30,563 nt of DNA from Phytomonas francai (GCA_001766655.1 MJCC01000014.1:437731-468293); one strand, 5' to 3'. Shown: positions 9,200 to 18,439, counted from the first letter of the stretch. Numbers and translations: made by a program. The notes: generated from the sequence alone by a model not told the origin.

Positions 9200-10672
9200 G
9201 TCAGACAAATGTGAATGGAGGAAATACATTTCTGCCCATGCAGCACCATTGACTAGCAAAAAGTGAACTTAAGGTAATAAAAATTAAGCGATCAAAGGGG
9301 GTAAAGGGGGGGAGGAAAACAAATTTAGCTCGTATTTTTTTCTCTTTTATCCCCCTTTTGTTCACTTCCTTTAAACTGTTAGTCGTTTCGATGTGATTTC
9401 GAACAATAATTGATACCTTTAGGGCAAGTTCAAGTAATCCTAAAAGAAAACACTCCAGTTTCATTTTTCTTCGCAACCATTTTTTGGTTTCTCTATATGA
9501 GTGCAAGCATAACATAGGTTTTTGTTTCCAATACATGGGCAATTTTTCCAAATAAGGGGTTGATATAAGCGCTTCAAATGAGTCTGTGTCCCAAAGAAAA
9601 TTTTAGAATAAACGGGGGCGGTTGTGGGGGACATCAACTCTGAGAAGTATTGTTTCGTGACGTACCACATATCGTTTTATTCCTTCTGCAGACTCTTCTT
9701 CACTTGTAATAGTTTCGCACCACTAGTATAGACATTAAGAGAAAGTGGGTGAAAAATAAAAGGGGTCACAAGGGCGGTCCTAAATTATAATGAAGAGTCC
9801 AATAAGACAGCGAGAGATAAAGTAAGAATATGCCCACTACGGGGTGCCGGAAAACGTATTTGTATCATATTTCACTCGTTTTTTTTTTAATTGAAGGGGA
9901 CAGATTTCATTCAAAAAACAATAGCCTCGATACTATTATCACGCTTAGAACTCTTTCGTTCAGAGTTTCAGCTACATAGCCTTTCCCCAAATACAATCTT
10001 AAGTAAATACGAAACAGTGTCATGCAAGGGAAGACCTTTACAAGCTTAATGAAAGGAAACCTATGAACATATTTATATAAATTTTCTCTTCCCCTCATAC
10101 TTCCTCATCAAAAAAAAAGAGGTTTAATCATTATCTCTTTGCCTTTTTTACCACTATCCAACTTCATGTCAAAACTGATTTTTTCTTTTCAACTTAGATA
10201 AGCGTTCGTGTGCGAAAGATGATTCAAGGTCACCCGAAACTCGCTTTTAGTATATAAAAATAAACAAAATATATGAAACCCTATACAAATCAATCAAACA
10301 AGCTAGTGGGAAAATACGGAAGTAAAATTTAATTAATATCTTGAAAATGAGTCAACATCGCACAAGTGTTCGCGAAAGAGGGGTAAAAAAATACAATAAC
10401 TGAAGATGAATCTCAAAAGAAAAAAAGGATACAAGCTGCATCCAAAAACGAATTGAGAAGATGAAGAAAAGGTGTTGCTCATTTTAATGACTATAACTAT
10501 AGTAGCCAAAATCAAGCAGCTGTCTTTACATGGGACTTGAGTGTTTGTTTCCTTACCAGTTAGAGGGGAGTACGAACCATAGTGCGTGCCCGTTTTTTAT
10601 TTTACTTTTCACAATAAATAACTAGCGGGACATTAGGCTGAAGACGACGTAGCTATTATTCGGTTGTTTGTA

Positions 10673-10692
10673 CCCCCCCCCCCCTTTTTTTT
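10673..10692. repeat. C12T8 homopolymer pair
   Basis: Twelve C followed by eight T on the plus strand (A8G12 on the transcript), about 185 bases past the DHH1 stop. Homopolymer length may be unreliable in sequencing. Confidence 0.85.
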
Positions 10693-10875
10693 CTTCTCAA
10701 CAATCCAAACCTCCAATTCTCTTCGTTATACGTATCCCCTTTGGTGCTTTCATGTATGTTGATACACAACTCCGGGTGAGGAAAAGACAACAGCAAGTCA
10801 ATCCCCCTTTTCTTCTTCTTCTTTTCAGACGTTTTCCTCAATTATCTATTTTTCAAAATACGGTTTCCTCTTTCT

Positions 10876-12114
10876 TTATGCGACGTAGAACTCTTTGTCG
10901 ATCTCCGCTGGTATCGGTTTGATTTCTGTATCCAACTCCTGTTCAATCCTGTAGACGTTGTGTCGATCCTCGTACGTTACGAAGTTGATCGCGAGCCCAA
11001 GGTGGCCGAATCGCCCGGAGCGACCAATGCGGTGCAGGTACGTCTCCGCGTACCGGGGGAAGTCAAAGTTGATAACGACGTTCACGGCCTGGATGTCGAT
11101 ACCGCGCGTGATGAGGTCGGAGCAGACCAAATTTCGACAGTGCCCCGCGCGGAAGTCGTGGAAGACGCGATTGCGGTGCTGCTGCTGCATGCGGGCGTGG
11201 ATGTAAAAGCAGCTGTAGCCGAGCTGCGTGATCTTCTTCGCGAGCAGCTCGACACGATTCACGCTATTGCAGAAGATGATGGACTGGTTGATCTGCAGCT
11301 TGTTAAAGAGCGTGTTGAGGCAGTGGATCTTCTGCCGCTCCTGCAGGAAGGCGTAGAACTGGGTCACGCCCTTCAGCGTGAGCTCCTCCATGAGGTTGAT
11401 CTCGTACGGGTGATTCAGGTGACGCTCCGCAAAGTCCTTCACCGTGACCGGGAAGGTGGCGGAGAAAAGCAGGGATTGGTGGCTCTTGGGAAGGTAATTG
11501 TAGAGGTCCTCGATAAGATGAGAAAACTCCGGCGAGAGCAGCTTGTCGGCTTCGTCTAGGACGAATATGTGGCACCGATCAAGACGGGCCGCGCTTTTGC
11601 TAGCAAGATCCACGACACGGCCGGGCGTCGCCACGAGGATATGCACGGGGTTTGTCAGGCGAAGGATGTCATCCCGGAGGGTGGTGCCGCCCGTCGTGAC
11701 CATGACCTCAAGACGGGGGATGTGCTTGCCAAGTTCTTTCGTGACCTGGGCTGTTTGCAGGGCTAGTTCACGCGTTGGGACCATAAGAAGGGCCTGGATA
11801 TAGGGCTCGCGGGTGTCTACCTTTTCAAGGACAGGGATAACAAAGGAGGCGGTCTTGCCAGTACCATTCTTTGCACGGGCCAGGACATCTTTGCCCTGTA
11901 AGGCCACCGGGATCGCTTCCTCTTGTACGGGGCTTGGTTTCTCAAAGCCTTTCTCAAAAATGCCCATCTGCAGCTCGCGGCGCAGAGCGTACTCTTCGAA
12001 GCTTACGTTACGGCGGGATTCCACATCCTCGGTTTTCTTGCGTGTATCTCGCTTGGGGGCGACAAGAGACTTCTTCCAATCATCTTCAGCCATTGATGCT
12101 TTCTTCGCCTGCAT
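10876..12114 (-). CDS. DHH1: DEAD-box RNA helicase DHH1 (DDX6 family)
   Basis: ATP-dependent RNA helicase of the DDX6/Dhh1/Me31B group, which promotes translational repression and decapping-linked mRNA decay in cytoplasmic P-body granules. In kinetoplastids it is known to affect selective mRNA stability. All motifs are intact in 412 residues: Q motif around GFEKPSPVQ 56-64, motif I AKNGTGKT 81-88, Ia PTRELALQ 113-120, Ib TPGR 163-166, II DEAD 187-190, III SAT 218-220, IV SIIFCN 278-283, V TRGIDIQ 336-342 and [10 protein letters not shown] 361-368. The segment [20 protein letters not shown] near 12-31 is typical of the orthologue. The ATG at 12112-12114 is the first after a strong splice acceptor; Met8 is an alternative start. 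The gene is followed by an unusually long spacer. Confidence 0.97.
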   Translation of the reverse strand: MQAKKASMAEDDWKKSLVAPKRDTRKKTEDVESRRNVSFEEYALRRELQMGIFEKGFEKPSPVQEEAIPVALQGKDVLARAKNGTGKTASFVIPVLEKVDTREPYIQALLMVPTRELALQTAQVTKELGKHIPRLEVMVTTGGTTLRDDILRLTNPVHILVATPGRVVDLASKSAARLDRCHIFVLDEADKLLSPEFSHLIEDLYNYLPKSHQSLLFSATFPVTVKDFAERHLNHPYEINLMEELTLKGVTQFYAFLQERQKIHCLNTLFNKLQINQSIIFCNSVNRVELLAKKITQLGYSCFYIHARMQQQHRNRVFHDFRAGHCRNLVCSDLITRGIDIQAVNVVINFDFPRYAETYLHRIGRSGRFGHLGLAINFVTYEDRHNVYRIEQELDTEIKPIPAEIDKEFYVA

Positions 12115-12562
12115 AATTTATTATTTTCTTAAATATATTTTCTAAAGAAAAAGAAGATATTTTATCTTTTCTTCCTATGGTGCGTAGTCGAACAATTTTT
12201 TCGCTTAGACTGTTTATTAGTAGTAATGGTATTCGTAGTAGACAACAATTTTGGAAATCAGAATAGAATAATAGTCCACAACAATAACATTCTATAATTG
12301 AAGGATTTACTGTACTGCGTTACACCCCTTTAGTCTCCATAAGAGTGATAATTTGTCAGTATCACATCAATAGGGATGATAAGTGGGGAAACGAGCTGAT
12401 AAAAAACAACAGACAGACATTTATAGTTGTACGATTATCGATTACCGTGCCGTATCTCACATGCTCGAAGCATGCGTTATTTAAAATCAAAGTCTTTTTG
12501 CAACGACCTCCCTTTTATGTGAATGAACCGCGCATAGAAAAGAGTAAATACTGTTTCCCTTG
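12115..12562 (-). other. Spacer between the M29-like gene and DHH1
   Basis: 448 bases of AT-rich DNA comprising the 3' UTR of the M29-like gene and the DHH1 5' UTR. Nothing else is recognised apart from the acceptor described separately. Confidence 0.6.
12142..12159 (-). promoter_or_regulatory. Candidate trans-splice acceptor for DHH1
   Basis: On the minus strand, TCTTCTTTTTCTTT leads directly into AG at 12143-12142, leaving a 27-base AT-rich 5' UTR with no earlier ATG. Confidence 0.7.
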
Positions 12563-14698
12563 TCAAGGCAACACCGTCCCCTTTGTGAAGTCAACTTCGA
12601 GATTGCCCATCGTGAGTTTCGCTGCGTTGATGAAGACGTCGATATGATACTTACCCTCTTTACGCTTCAGCACAGGCCCCTCAACGGGAACACCCGTGGC
12701 AGCGGAGCCATCCGCGTTGTGCGGCGCCTTCTGCTTTACGAAGAGAGGGTGTCGCTTACCCAGCGAAAGATGAATCCCCCACTGTCTCTCGAACGATGTC
12801 ACATCGGAAAGGATATGCGAAAGTCCGGTGAAAGGGTTTAAGCCCATGCCTAGCTCTCGCACCCAGCAATCCCCTTCCGATTGCCGCACTAGGCTCAACA
12901 TGTCCACGAACTCATCGGGGGCATCCTCGCCGACACCAGACACGCGTCCACCGTCGATGGTCATGAGAAAGGGCTTAGGCATCGATAGCGTAACATGCTT
13001 GAAGCGATCCGGAAACGCAAAGACCTCGCACGTCCCATTCAACTTCGAAAGGTCAAACGATTCGCTGATCAATTCACCAATTGGAAAAGTGCCGCCGATG
13101 CTTGCCGTTATACGAGAACCAGTTGGCTCTGCTGCCGAAGAAGAATTACCAGTCCGCCGTGTAACCGCGCTGTGCTCGTCGTCGTCGTCGTCGCTGTCGA
13201 TTTTAGGTGGTTTGTTAGGCTTCTGACCCTTTTGCTTGAGCATAGCGAGGTACTCTTTTTTTTTCAAACCCCCACGGCCGATAGTGTCCGTGGTCGGCGA
13301 GGGCTCCGGGGAAGTGGCCCCCTCGACACCACCGGGGCGTGCGTCGTTGGTGCCGTTGACGAAGCGTAGACGATGGGCATGCACGTCATTTCGCATTGCC
13401 TCCCCTGCCGCTGGATAATGCCCTGTGTTCATGAGGCACTTCTCCATGCCGCCGGAGAAGATCAGGACGTGCTGAGGGTCTCCTTTGCAGACGATCCTTA
13501 GGGGTTCGCCAACCCCGTTGATTGGCCCATCGCTGAGTACACCGCAGCCGCCCTCAACGGCTTGAGCCCCCCCCATGCTGTCTTCCAACCCCTTCCAAAC
13601 TATGGAACTGGGTTTTAGGAGCTCCCATAGAGCGGCATCCTGAATACAACATTTTAACGACTCCGGTGGGGGCAGAGGTGCGTTTCCAGCACTACGCGGA
13701 GCCCCCCCCTCATCCGCGCCTGGTGTTTCCCAGGACGACCGCCTCCATGAATAGCTGTCGATGGAATCCGCAATCGCTTTTCCGATCGACTCTGCGATGC
13801 TCGGCCGTAGGGAGCAGGATCGGGCGTAGGTGTAGACCTGATCGTCCGCCAGAGCCTCCGCATAGCGACCGGCCGCCGCCAGCGCATCCGCCTCGACGCT
13901 CATGCACTCCAGATGGCAATGCTCCGCCACGCGCAAGCCCTGATCAAAGAGGCTGAGGCGTAGCCGGTACTGCTTAAGCTCATTCTGAAAGGCATTCCGC
14001 TGTATTAAAATGACCCCAAGTAGCTCGCGGAGGGGCGCCTTGGGCCCGCGAAGAAGCGCAGAAAACTCAACGGCATGCTCGTGCGATAGGTAGGGTACGA
14101 GTGGGTTGCTTTCGGCGTCGCCAGTGGCCTCTCTAAGATCCGTTGAGGGCTGGACGTTAGGCATGGGGAAAGGCTGCAGGTACGCAGCTAGCTCATTCAA
14201 ACTGCACAAGAATTGCTCCTCGGTCCAACGTGCGGATGCATCCGCCGCGTCTGGCGTAGTATTGACTGCGGAATCGGTCTCCGCTCCGCACTGACGAAAA
14301 AAGGACTGCAGATGCTTCACATCCTTGACAAAGCTGAACCGTGAGAAAGGCACTATGGAGTAAGAAATAGAACTGCTGCCGTCGTCGCTCGCTCCATTAT
14401 TGGAAAGGGATAACAAGCCAGACGATCCACAGGGCGCCAGCGCTACGGGATTCAGCGAGATGAAGGTGTTTCCAAGACTCGCTTTCTCCACCTGATTGGG
14501 AGTCCCTGCGTGGTGGTTGTATTCCTCAAGGATCTGGCGATATCCCTCAATCAAAACTTTCTGCTGGACACATGGGGCGCTGTCGACAACAAGCAGCACA
14601 TGCGGGATAGCGCCTTTGAACGCATTGATTCGCAGGCTCTCAAAAAGCAGCGTTTGTGCACAGGCCCGTGCAGCATAAATAGTTGCTAGTGCACTCAT
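12563..14698 (-). CDS. M29 (aminopeptidase T)-like protein with internal low-complexity insert
   Basis: 711 residues from the ATG at 14696-14698. The C-terminal part resembles M29 aminopeptidases of bacteria and archaea in segment order: FPIGELISE, then TIDGGRV, RELGMGLNP, GIHLSLG, YHIDVFI and a final FTKGTVLP. M29 enzymes bind two metals through Glu, Glu, His, His and Asp. Candidates here are E542, E615, H643, H685 and D687, all present. The position seven residues after the first His, usually Tyr in M29, looks to be His650. The N-terminus (LFESLRINAFKGAIPHVLLV near 19-38) and a central helical part (about 190-300) are less clear. A disordered insert with KKKEYLAMLKQKGQKPNKPP and a DSDDDDDEH run lies near 465-510. 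No signal peptide is seen. The assignment rests on remembered family motifs. It could be an inactive relative. Confidence 0.5.
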   Translation of the reverse strand: MSALATIYAARACAQTLLFESLRINAFKGAIPHVLLVVDSAPCVQQKVLIEGYRQILEEYNHHAGTPNQVEKASLGNTFISLNPVALAPCGSSGLLSLSNNGASDDGSSSISYSIVPFSRFSFVKDVKHLQSFFRQCGAETDSAVNTTPDAADASARWTEEQFLCSLNELAAYLQPFPMPNVQPSTDLREATGDAESNPLVPYLSHEHAVEFSALLRGPKAPLRELLGVILIQRNAFQNELKQYRLRLSLFDQGLRVAEHCHLECMSVEADALAAAGRYAEALADDQVYTYARSCSLRPSIAESIGKAIADSIDSYSWRRSSWETPGADEGGAPRSAGNAPLPPPESLKCCIQDAALWELLKPSSIVWKGLEDSMGGAQAVEGGCGVLSDGPINGVGEPLRIVCKGDPQHVLIFSGGMEKCLMNTGHYPAAGEAMRNDVHAHRLRFVNGTNDARPGGVEGATSPEPSPTTDTIGRGGLKKKEYLAMLKQKGQKPNKPPKIDSDDDDDEHSAVTRRTGNSSSAAEPTGSRITASIGGTFPIGELISESFDLSKLNGTCEVFAFPDRFKHVTLSMPKPFLMTIDGGRVSGVGEDAPDEFVDMLSLVRQSEGDCWVRELGMGLNPFTGLSHILSDVTSFERQWGIHLSLGKRHPLFVKQKAPHNADGSAATGVPVEGPVLKRKEGKYHIDVFINAAKLTMGNLEVDFTKGTVLP

Positions 14699-15083
14699 AT
14701 TGAAGTAGATCGGTGTATAAAAGAAAGATTTTGATTGATATGGATATATGTATACGAAAACGGAACTTGCTTTATTTTTGGTTTTACTGGAATGCCAGTC
14801 GAGACTTTCTTTGATTTTTTTATTTAACGCAAGGAAGAATAGCCACAATAAAATGTTGGAAGATTGAGTAGGTTCATACACCCCTGTTAAATGTTCTTGG
14901 ACGATAAAAGCAAGTAAATAAAGGAATTTTTCCCCTGTGAGCTGTAAACTTGTCGCCTCCCAAAAGCTTGCCATCTGCCCATTCAAACTTCCAAAGCCAA
15001 GTGATGGAATAGATGAAGCAATATTAGGACATCTCAACCTTTTCGCGCCCTTAGCACTTACCGGCGTTCTTTTTCTAGCGGGC
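14699..15083 (-). other. Spacer between the methyltransferase-like gene and the M29-like gene
   Basis: 385 AT-rich bases. The M29-like reading frame stays open through it and beyond, but the translation is Lys/Phe/Tyr/Ser-rich and unlike protein. A possible splice acceptor AG lies at 14788-14787, after which the first ATG is the one at 14698. Confidence 0.55.
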
Positions 15084-16964
15084 TTACCAAAAACGCCACC
15101 AAAACGGGTAATAGGCGCCCAAGTTGAAAGGAAGCTGGTGCCGTTCCGATAGCTCCATCGCACGGCGGTAGAGCACTCGGTGGGATAGGCGGGGGGCCGG
15201 TACGGCGCCATTCGCCGTGCGTTTTGCCGACCCCTCGCGGGCAAACGCACTGGCGGAGCCGCCCCGGGCCAACACGACAACGTTAGCAGAGGAAGGGCAC
15301 GGGAGGAGGTAGGTATTGCCCTCGCCGAAGATTTGCCGACACTGCTGAAGAAATGGGCGATCCCGCGCGGGAAGGTTAAAGGCGACAACCCCGGAGGACG
15401 AGATCGAGGCTCGGCACAATGCCAGGAACTCAGCTGAAGCCACCCCATCCGCGAGATCGCTTCCCAGGAAGAGATCAACAAAAAGGACATCAAAAGGCCG
15501 CTGGCGTGATCGCCGCGAAAAGGGCGGGAGGGGTGGGTGTAATGGCGTCGTTGGTAGTTTAGCCCTATCAACGGCCGGTGAAGTGGGTGCAAAGGAAGAA
15601 GGCGAAGTAAAAGCACCCCAAGTGGGTGTCGTCTGCGTGGCTGTGGTAGGTCTGGTGTTCATCGGGCGATCAGGCAGTGGTGGAGAAGAACCCGCTAGTT
15701 GACCTTGATGTTTGTGTAAAAAAAAAATGGCATCTTCAAGATGCACCTGTGTGGTCGGTGAGCCCGAGGAGAGTCCACTCTCCGGTGCTTCTGGGGAGCC
15801 TAGCGCTAGTTCGTGCCGGTTGAGTGCATCCCAAAACCCAAGATCTTGCACAGCAGCACAGATGCACATTGGCTCTATATCCACAAGATCCAAGTGGTGG
15901 ATCGATCGACTAAAGTAATGCAAAAGGAACAAGGGCAAGGAGCCGCCGCCGACGCCGAGAACCCCCACCCGCAGGGATGGTAGCGACGATGGCAGCAGCA
16001 AGAAGGCGCTCAGCATAACGCGCAGGTAGTCGGAGCCCAGGTAGGAGGGGTCCGCCTCGCAGTTTGTCCCCGGTATAACTGAAAAAGGAGCACAGCGAAC
16101 AAGAGACTGATGCGTAGCGCGATCGGTTAGACGTCGCAAAGCGTCTAAGGCCACCTTCGCATCGTTCGTCTCGACGTGGACCCCTGGCGTCGTCTGGGGG
16201 GCCTCTAAGGAGAGACTAACGTATTTTTCCGTGTGAGGAGGCCATCCTGCAGAGGCTACCAGCTCCTGTCTGGGCGGGGTATCATCAGCACCCAATTTGC
16301 TATCCTGCCCACCGGCCTGATGGCAAATTTCGCCTAGTTTTGCGTCTGGATGACGTTGTTGATAAGCTCCAAGAGCTGGGGATGCAGCTTCGTCCACTAT
16401 TATACGAGTGTACAGCAGGTCCCCCTTGCTGTTCTGGTTATCGGAGTTGCCTCTTTCCTGATAAATCGGAGACGATAACTCCTCAAAATGTCTGCCTTCA
16501 TGGTTTGTGGAACGCTGATGTTCCAGAAAAGAAGAATTGACGGTATTTGTCTCGTTGGAGAATAGACGCATGAAACGACCCAAGCGGTGGCGCATCTCTG
16601 AAAAGAAAACAGCACACGATGGGTGGCGTGTCACATTCCATTTGCCCACATCGGTTACCACCTCGTTGTCGACGGAAACCGCATTAGTTCGATCCGGCGA
16701 GTTGTGCAGAGATGGTTGTACTACAACTGAAGGTATTGGTTTTCTCACGTAATGGTTCCTTACGACCACATCCATGCCCTTCAGCGCGCTACATGGATAT
16801 CGCGCCTGCTCCTCAACAAGCACTACGGCTGAGGGATTGAAGAATGGAGTATGGGCGAGACGAAAACGATAGATATCGAATAGAAAATACCCTCCTAGCA
16901 CGCTTATCCCACCAGTTAGATACAGAGTCCATGGGTAATAAGGGATTTTAGTGGTGAAGGTCAT
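15084..16964 (-). CDS. Membrane-anchored methyltransferase-fold protein, spermidine-synthase-like
   Basis: 626 residues from the ATG at 16962-16964; an upstream GTG adds three codons and is unlikely to be the start. Residues about 10-30 (WTLYLTGGISVLGGYFLF) form one hydrophobic helix, so the protein is probably N-terminally anchored. The C-terminal half has a Rossmann-type SAM-binding core: RVGVLGVGGGSLPLFLL near 330-346, an acidic second strand HLDLVDIEPM, then FDVLFVDLFLG and an SSGVVAFNLP strand. This order resembles spermidine-synthase-like and METTL13-like methyltransferases. The catalytic Asp-loops of true spermidine synthases are not clear, so polyamine synthesis should not be assumed. 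Ser/Thr/Pro-rich inserts sit near 140-270 and 425-470. The C-terminus is aromatic (YYPFWWRFW). Substrate unknown. Confidence 0.62.
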   Translation of the reverse strand: MTFTTKIPYYPWTLYLTGGISVLGGYFLFDIYRFRLAHTPFFNPSAVVLVEEQARYPCSALKGMDVVVRNHYVRKPIPSVVVQPSLHNSPDRTNAVSVDNEVVTDVGKWNVTRHPSCAVFFSEMRHRLGRFMRLFSNETNTVNSSFLEHQRSTNHEGRHFEELSSPIYQERGNSDNQNSKGDLLYTRIIVDEAASPALGAYQQRHPDAKLGEICHQAGGQDSKLGADDTPPRQELVASAGWPPHTEKYVSLSLEAPQTTPGVHVETNDAKVALDALRRLTDRATHQSLVRCAPFSVIPGTNCEADPSYLGSDYLRVMLSAFLLLPSSLPSLRVGVLGVGGGSLPLFLLHYFSRSIHHLDLVDIEPMCICAAVQDLGFWDALNRHELALGSPEAPESGLSSGSPTTQVHLEDAIFFLHKHQGQLAGSSPPLPDRPMNTRPTTATQTTPTWGAFTSPSSFAPTSPAVDRAKLPTTPLHPPLPPFSRRSRQRPFDVLFVDLFLGSDLADGVASAEFLALCRASISSSGVVAFNLPARDRPFLQQCRQIFGEGNTYLLPCPSSANVVVLARGGSASAFAREGSAKRTANGAVPAPRLSHRVLYRRAMELSERHQLPFNLGAYYPFWWRFW

Positions 16965-17066
16965 GATCAACACGGGTGGGGCGACGGTTGTTACAATCTT
17001 ACCCCCTTTCTCTCCTCAAATACTTTCCCAACCCCACCCCCTCTCCTCCTTTTCGATGTGGTTTTC

Positions 17067-17090
17067 CTTTTAAAAAATAAACAAAGGAAA
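17067..17090 (-). promoter_or_regulatory. Candidate trans-splice acceptor for the methyltransferase-like gene
   Basis: On the minus strand a T-rich pyrimidine tract (TTTCCTTTGTTTATTTTTT) is followed by AAAAG, with AG at 17068-17067. The resulting 5' UTR is about 102 bases and contains no ATG before 16964. Confidence 0.5.
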
Positions 17091-17155
17091 TGAAGTGCCT
17101 ATACTACTTTCCCAACATATGAGCGCTATTTTAGATAAGGTTATGCATTGAAAAC

Positions 17156-17187
17156 ATATCTATATCTATATATATAGATATAGATAT
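17156..17187. repeat. 32-base perfect palindrome
   Basis: The 16 bases ATATCTATATCTATAT are followed immediately by their exact reverse complement. As RNA it could form an A/U-rich hairpin with almost no loop. It lies about 170-200 bases past the KDSR stop codon. Confidence 0.9.
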
Positions 17188-17359
17188 ATAAATATATGCG
17201 TGTTTATTTATCCTCATCTTTTTGTAAAATGATGCAAAGGGAGTGTGTAGTTTTTAGGATTCACATCTAATTCGTTATTTTCTACGTTTCTTCTAATCCA
17301 TAACGTAATTACGTACATATTTATATCTAGTAGCGAAAGCATTCTAAGCATAAATGAAA

Positions 17360-18391
17360 CTATCTAAACAAGTTCTTCTTCTTCAAGCTATTATTAGCTT
17401 CCCGTAGGCGAATACGCCTCACGATACGATAGTGAATCTTCGAAAAGATAGCAAGTCCAAGACGCAACAGTCCGGAAAAGAGGACCTGGGCGAGAAGGGC
17501 ACACTTACTCGTTGCTGGCTCGATGCCTGCAGAACCCCAACTGAGCAGCATACCATCCCCACCAAGGGTAATGTCGAATCGGTAGTGCTCAATACCAGAA
17601 ACGATTGCCTTCGCCATATCAGCAGCGCTAAATGGTTTCGCTCCGCCAAAGGACGAGATGGCCTGGCATTCTGGACTTTTTACCTTTTGCTCTTCCTCGT
17701 AGCCTGGCGTTTCGACGTCGGGTGGGCTGATCACCTGCACGCGCACACCGAGGCAGCTGTATTCCATGTCCACGCTGTGCGCAAAGGCACGCAACGCTGC
17801 TTTTGTAGGGGCGTAGAGAGAGAAGCCCGCGATCGGCGCGCGCGCCGCCATGCTGCTCGTCAGCACCACCCTCCCGCGCTTGGCGGCCAGCATACTCGGC
17901 AGAAGCGCCCACAGCAGACGGAGGCTGCCGTAGTAGTTCACCTCCATCATCGCCTTCGCGTCGGCAATGGTGCACTCGGTGAAGCGCGCCGGGTGCGAAA
18001 AGCCGGCGTTGCAGATGAGAAGATCGATCGTCTCGCCGCCGCAGAGGCGTTCGGCGGCCACGACGCCCGCCCGCACGGACTCCTCGCTCGCGACGTCCAT
18101 CACGACGTAGTGGACCTGCGTGGGGCTGCCGGCGGCGGCGGCCGCCGCCTTGACGTCCTGCGCGGCCTGCCGGAGCGGCGCCTCACGCCGGGCCGCGAGG
18201 ACGAGCCGCCGCACGCCCCGCCGCGCGAGGGCCCGCGCTGTCTCGAGGCCGATCCCCGCGCTCCCGCCGACGAGGAGGACGACGGCGCGCTCGAGGGGCC
18301 AACGCGGGGGGGCCTGCGTGGCCCAGCAGGCCGCCGCCACCACCGCCGCCGCGACGAGCGCGAGGAGGTCCAGCAGGTGCACGCCCCGCAT
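17360..18391 (-). CDS. KDSR: 3-ketodihydrosphingosine reductase (KDSR/TSC10)
   Basis: Short-chain dehydrogenase that reduces 3-ketodihydrosphingosine to dihydrosphingosine with NADPH, the second step of sphingoid-base synthesis, on the cytosolic face of the ER. 343 residues from the ATG at 18389-18391, close to the 332 of human KDSR. A hydrophobic N-terminal helix (residues 5-24) precedes the cofactor motif GGSAGIG 42-48, NAG 128-130, SS 179-180 and the catalytic YAPTK (Tyr193, Lys197). The family-specific segment PPDVETPGYEEE follows, with LGGDGMLLSWGSAGIEPATS and a C-terminal membrane-associated helix matching human and yeast orthologues. An upstream TTG would extend the frame through a CA repeat (His-Thr) and is rejected. 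The next gene upstream is the LCB2 subunit that makes its substrate. Confidence 0.93.
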   Translation of the reverse strand: MRGVHLLDLLALVAAAVVAAACWATQAPPRWPLERAVVLLVGGSAGIGLETARALARRGVRRLVLAARREAPLRQAAQDVKAAAAAAGSPTQVHYVVMDVASEESVRAGVVAAERLCGGETIDLLICNAGFSHPARFTECTIADAKAMMEVNYYGSLRLLWALLPSMLAAKRGRVVLTSSMAARAPIAGFSLYAPTKAALRAFAHSVDMEYSCLGVRVQVISPPDVETPGYEEEQKVKSPECQAISSFGGAKPFSAADMAKAIVSGIEHYRFDITLGGDGMLLSWGSAGIEPATSKCALLAQVLFSGLLRLGLAIFSKIHYRIVRRIRLREANNSLKKKNLFR

Positions 18392-18406
18392 TGACAGCAC
18401 GGATAT

Positions 18407-18408
<2 letters not shown>

Positions 18409-18437
<29 letters not shown>
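18409..18437. repeat. (GT)14 microsatellite in the KDSR 5' UTR
   Basis: Fourteen GT units plus one G on the plus strand (CA on the transcript), lying 18 bases upstream of the KDSR ATG and inside the presumed 81-base 5' UTR. Confidence 0.95.

Positions 18438-18439
<2 letters not shown>

Larger units (their letters stand above)
8213..10875 (-). other. 2.66 kb gene-free region, mostly the presumed DHH1 3' UTR
   Basis: AT-rich with stops in all frames. The longest open stretches on either strand (about 116 codons) are low-complexity and lack family resemblance. It holds (AT)13 at 9174-9199, a C12T8 run at 10673-10692 on the plus strand and many A/T runs. No tRNA arms or transposon coding were recognised. 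Since the thioredoxin gene's acceptor appears to lie at 8220, nearly all of this would be DHH1 3' UTR or intergenic RNA. Confidence 0.55.
16965..17359 (-). other. Spacer between KDSR and the methyltransferase-like gene
   Basis: 395 bases. It contains a purine-rich stretch on the transcript strand, a candidate acceptor and a 32-base perfect palindrome, each listed separately. No coding region. Confidence 0.6.

Noticed and set aside
9201..9551. 116-codon minus-strand open frame in the DHH1 downstream region
   Set aside because: AT-rich, composition typical of non-coding DNA, no close acceptor pattern and no family match.
10960..11559. Plus-strand open frame opposite DHH1
   Set aside because: All helicase motifs are on the minus strand; this frame has no recognisable domain.
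14699..15616. N-terminal extension of the M29-like protein by about 306 codons
   Set aside because: The frame happens to stay open through an AT-rich spacer and antisense to the GC-rich end of the methyltransferase-like gene; the composition is not protein-like and the first ATG after a plausible acceptor is at 14698.
16965..16973. GTG start for the methyltransferase-like gene
   Set aside because: Kinetoplastid nuclear genes initiate at ATG; the ATG at 16964 is three codons further on.
17432..18394. Plus-strand open frame opposite KDSR
   Set aside because: Antisense shadow of a GC-rich gene; Arg/His/Ala-rich translation with no family resemblance and opposite to the direction of all other genes.
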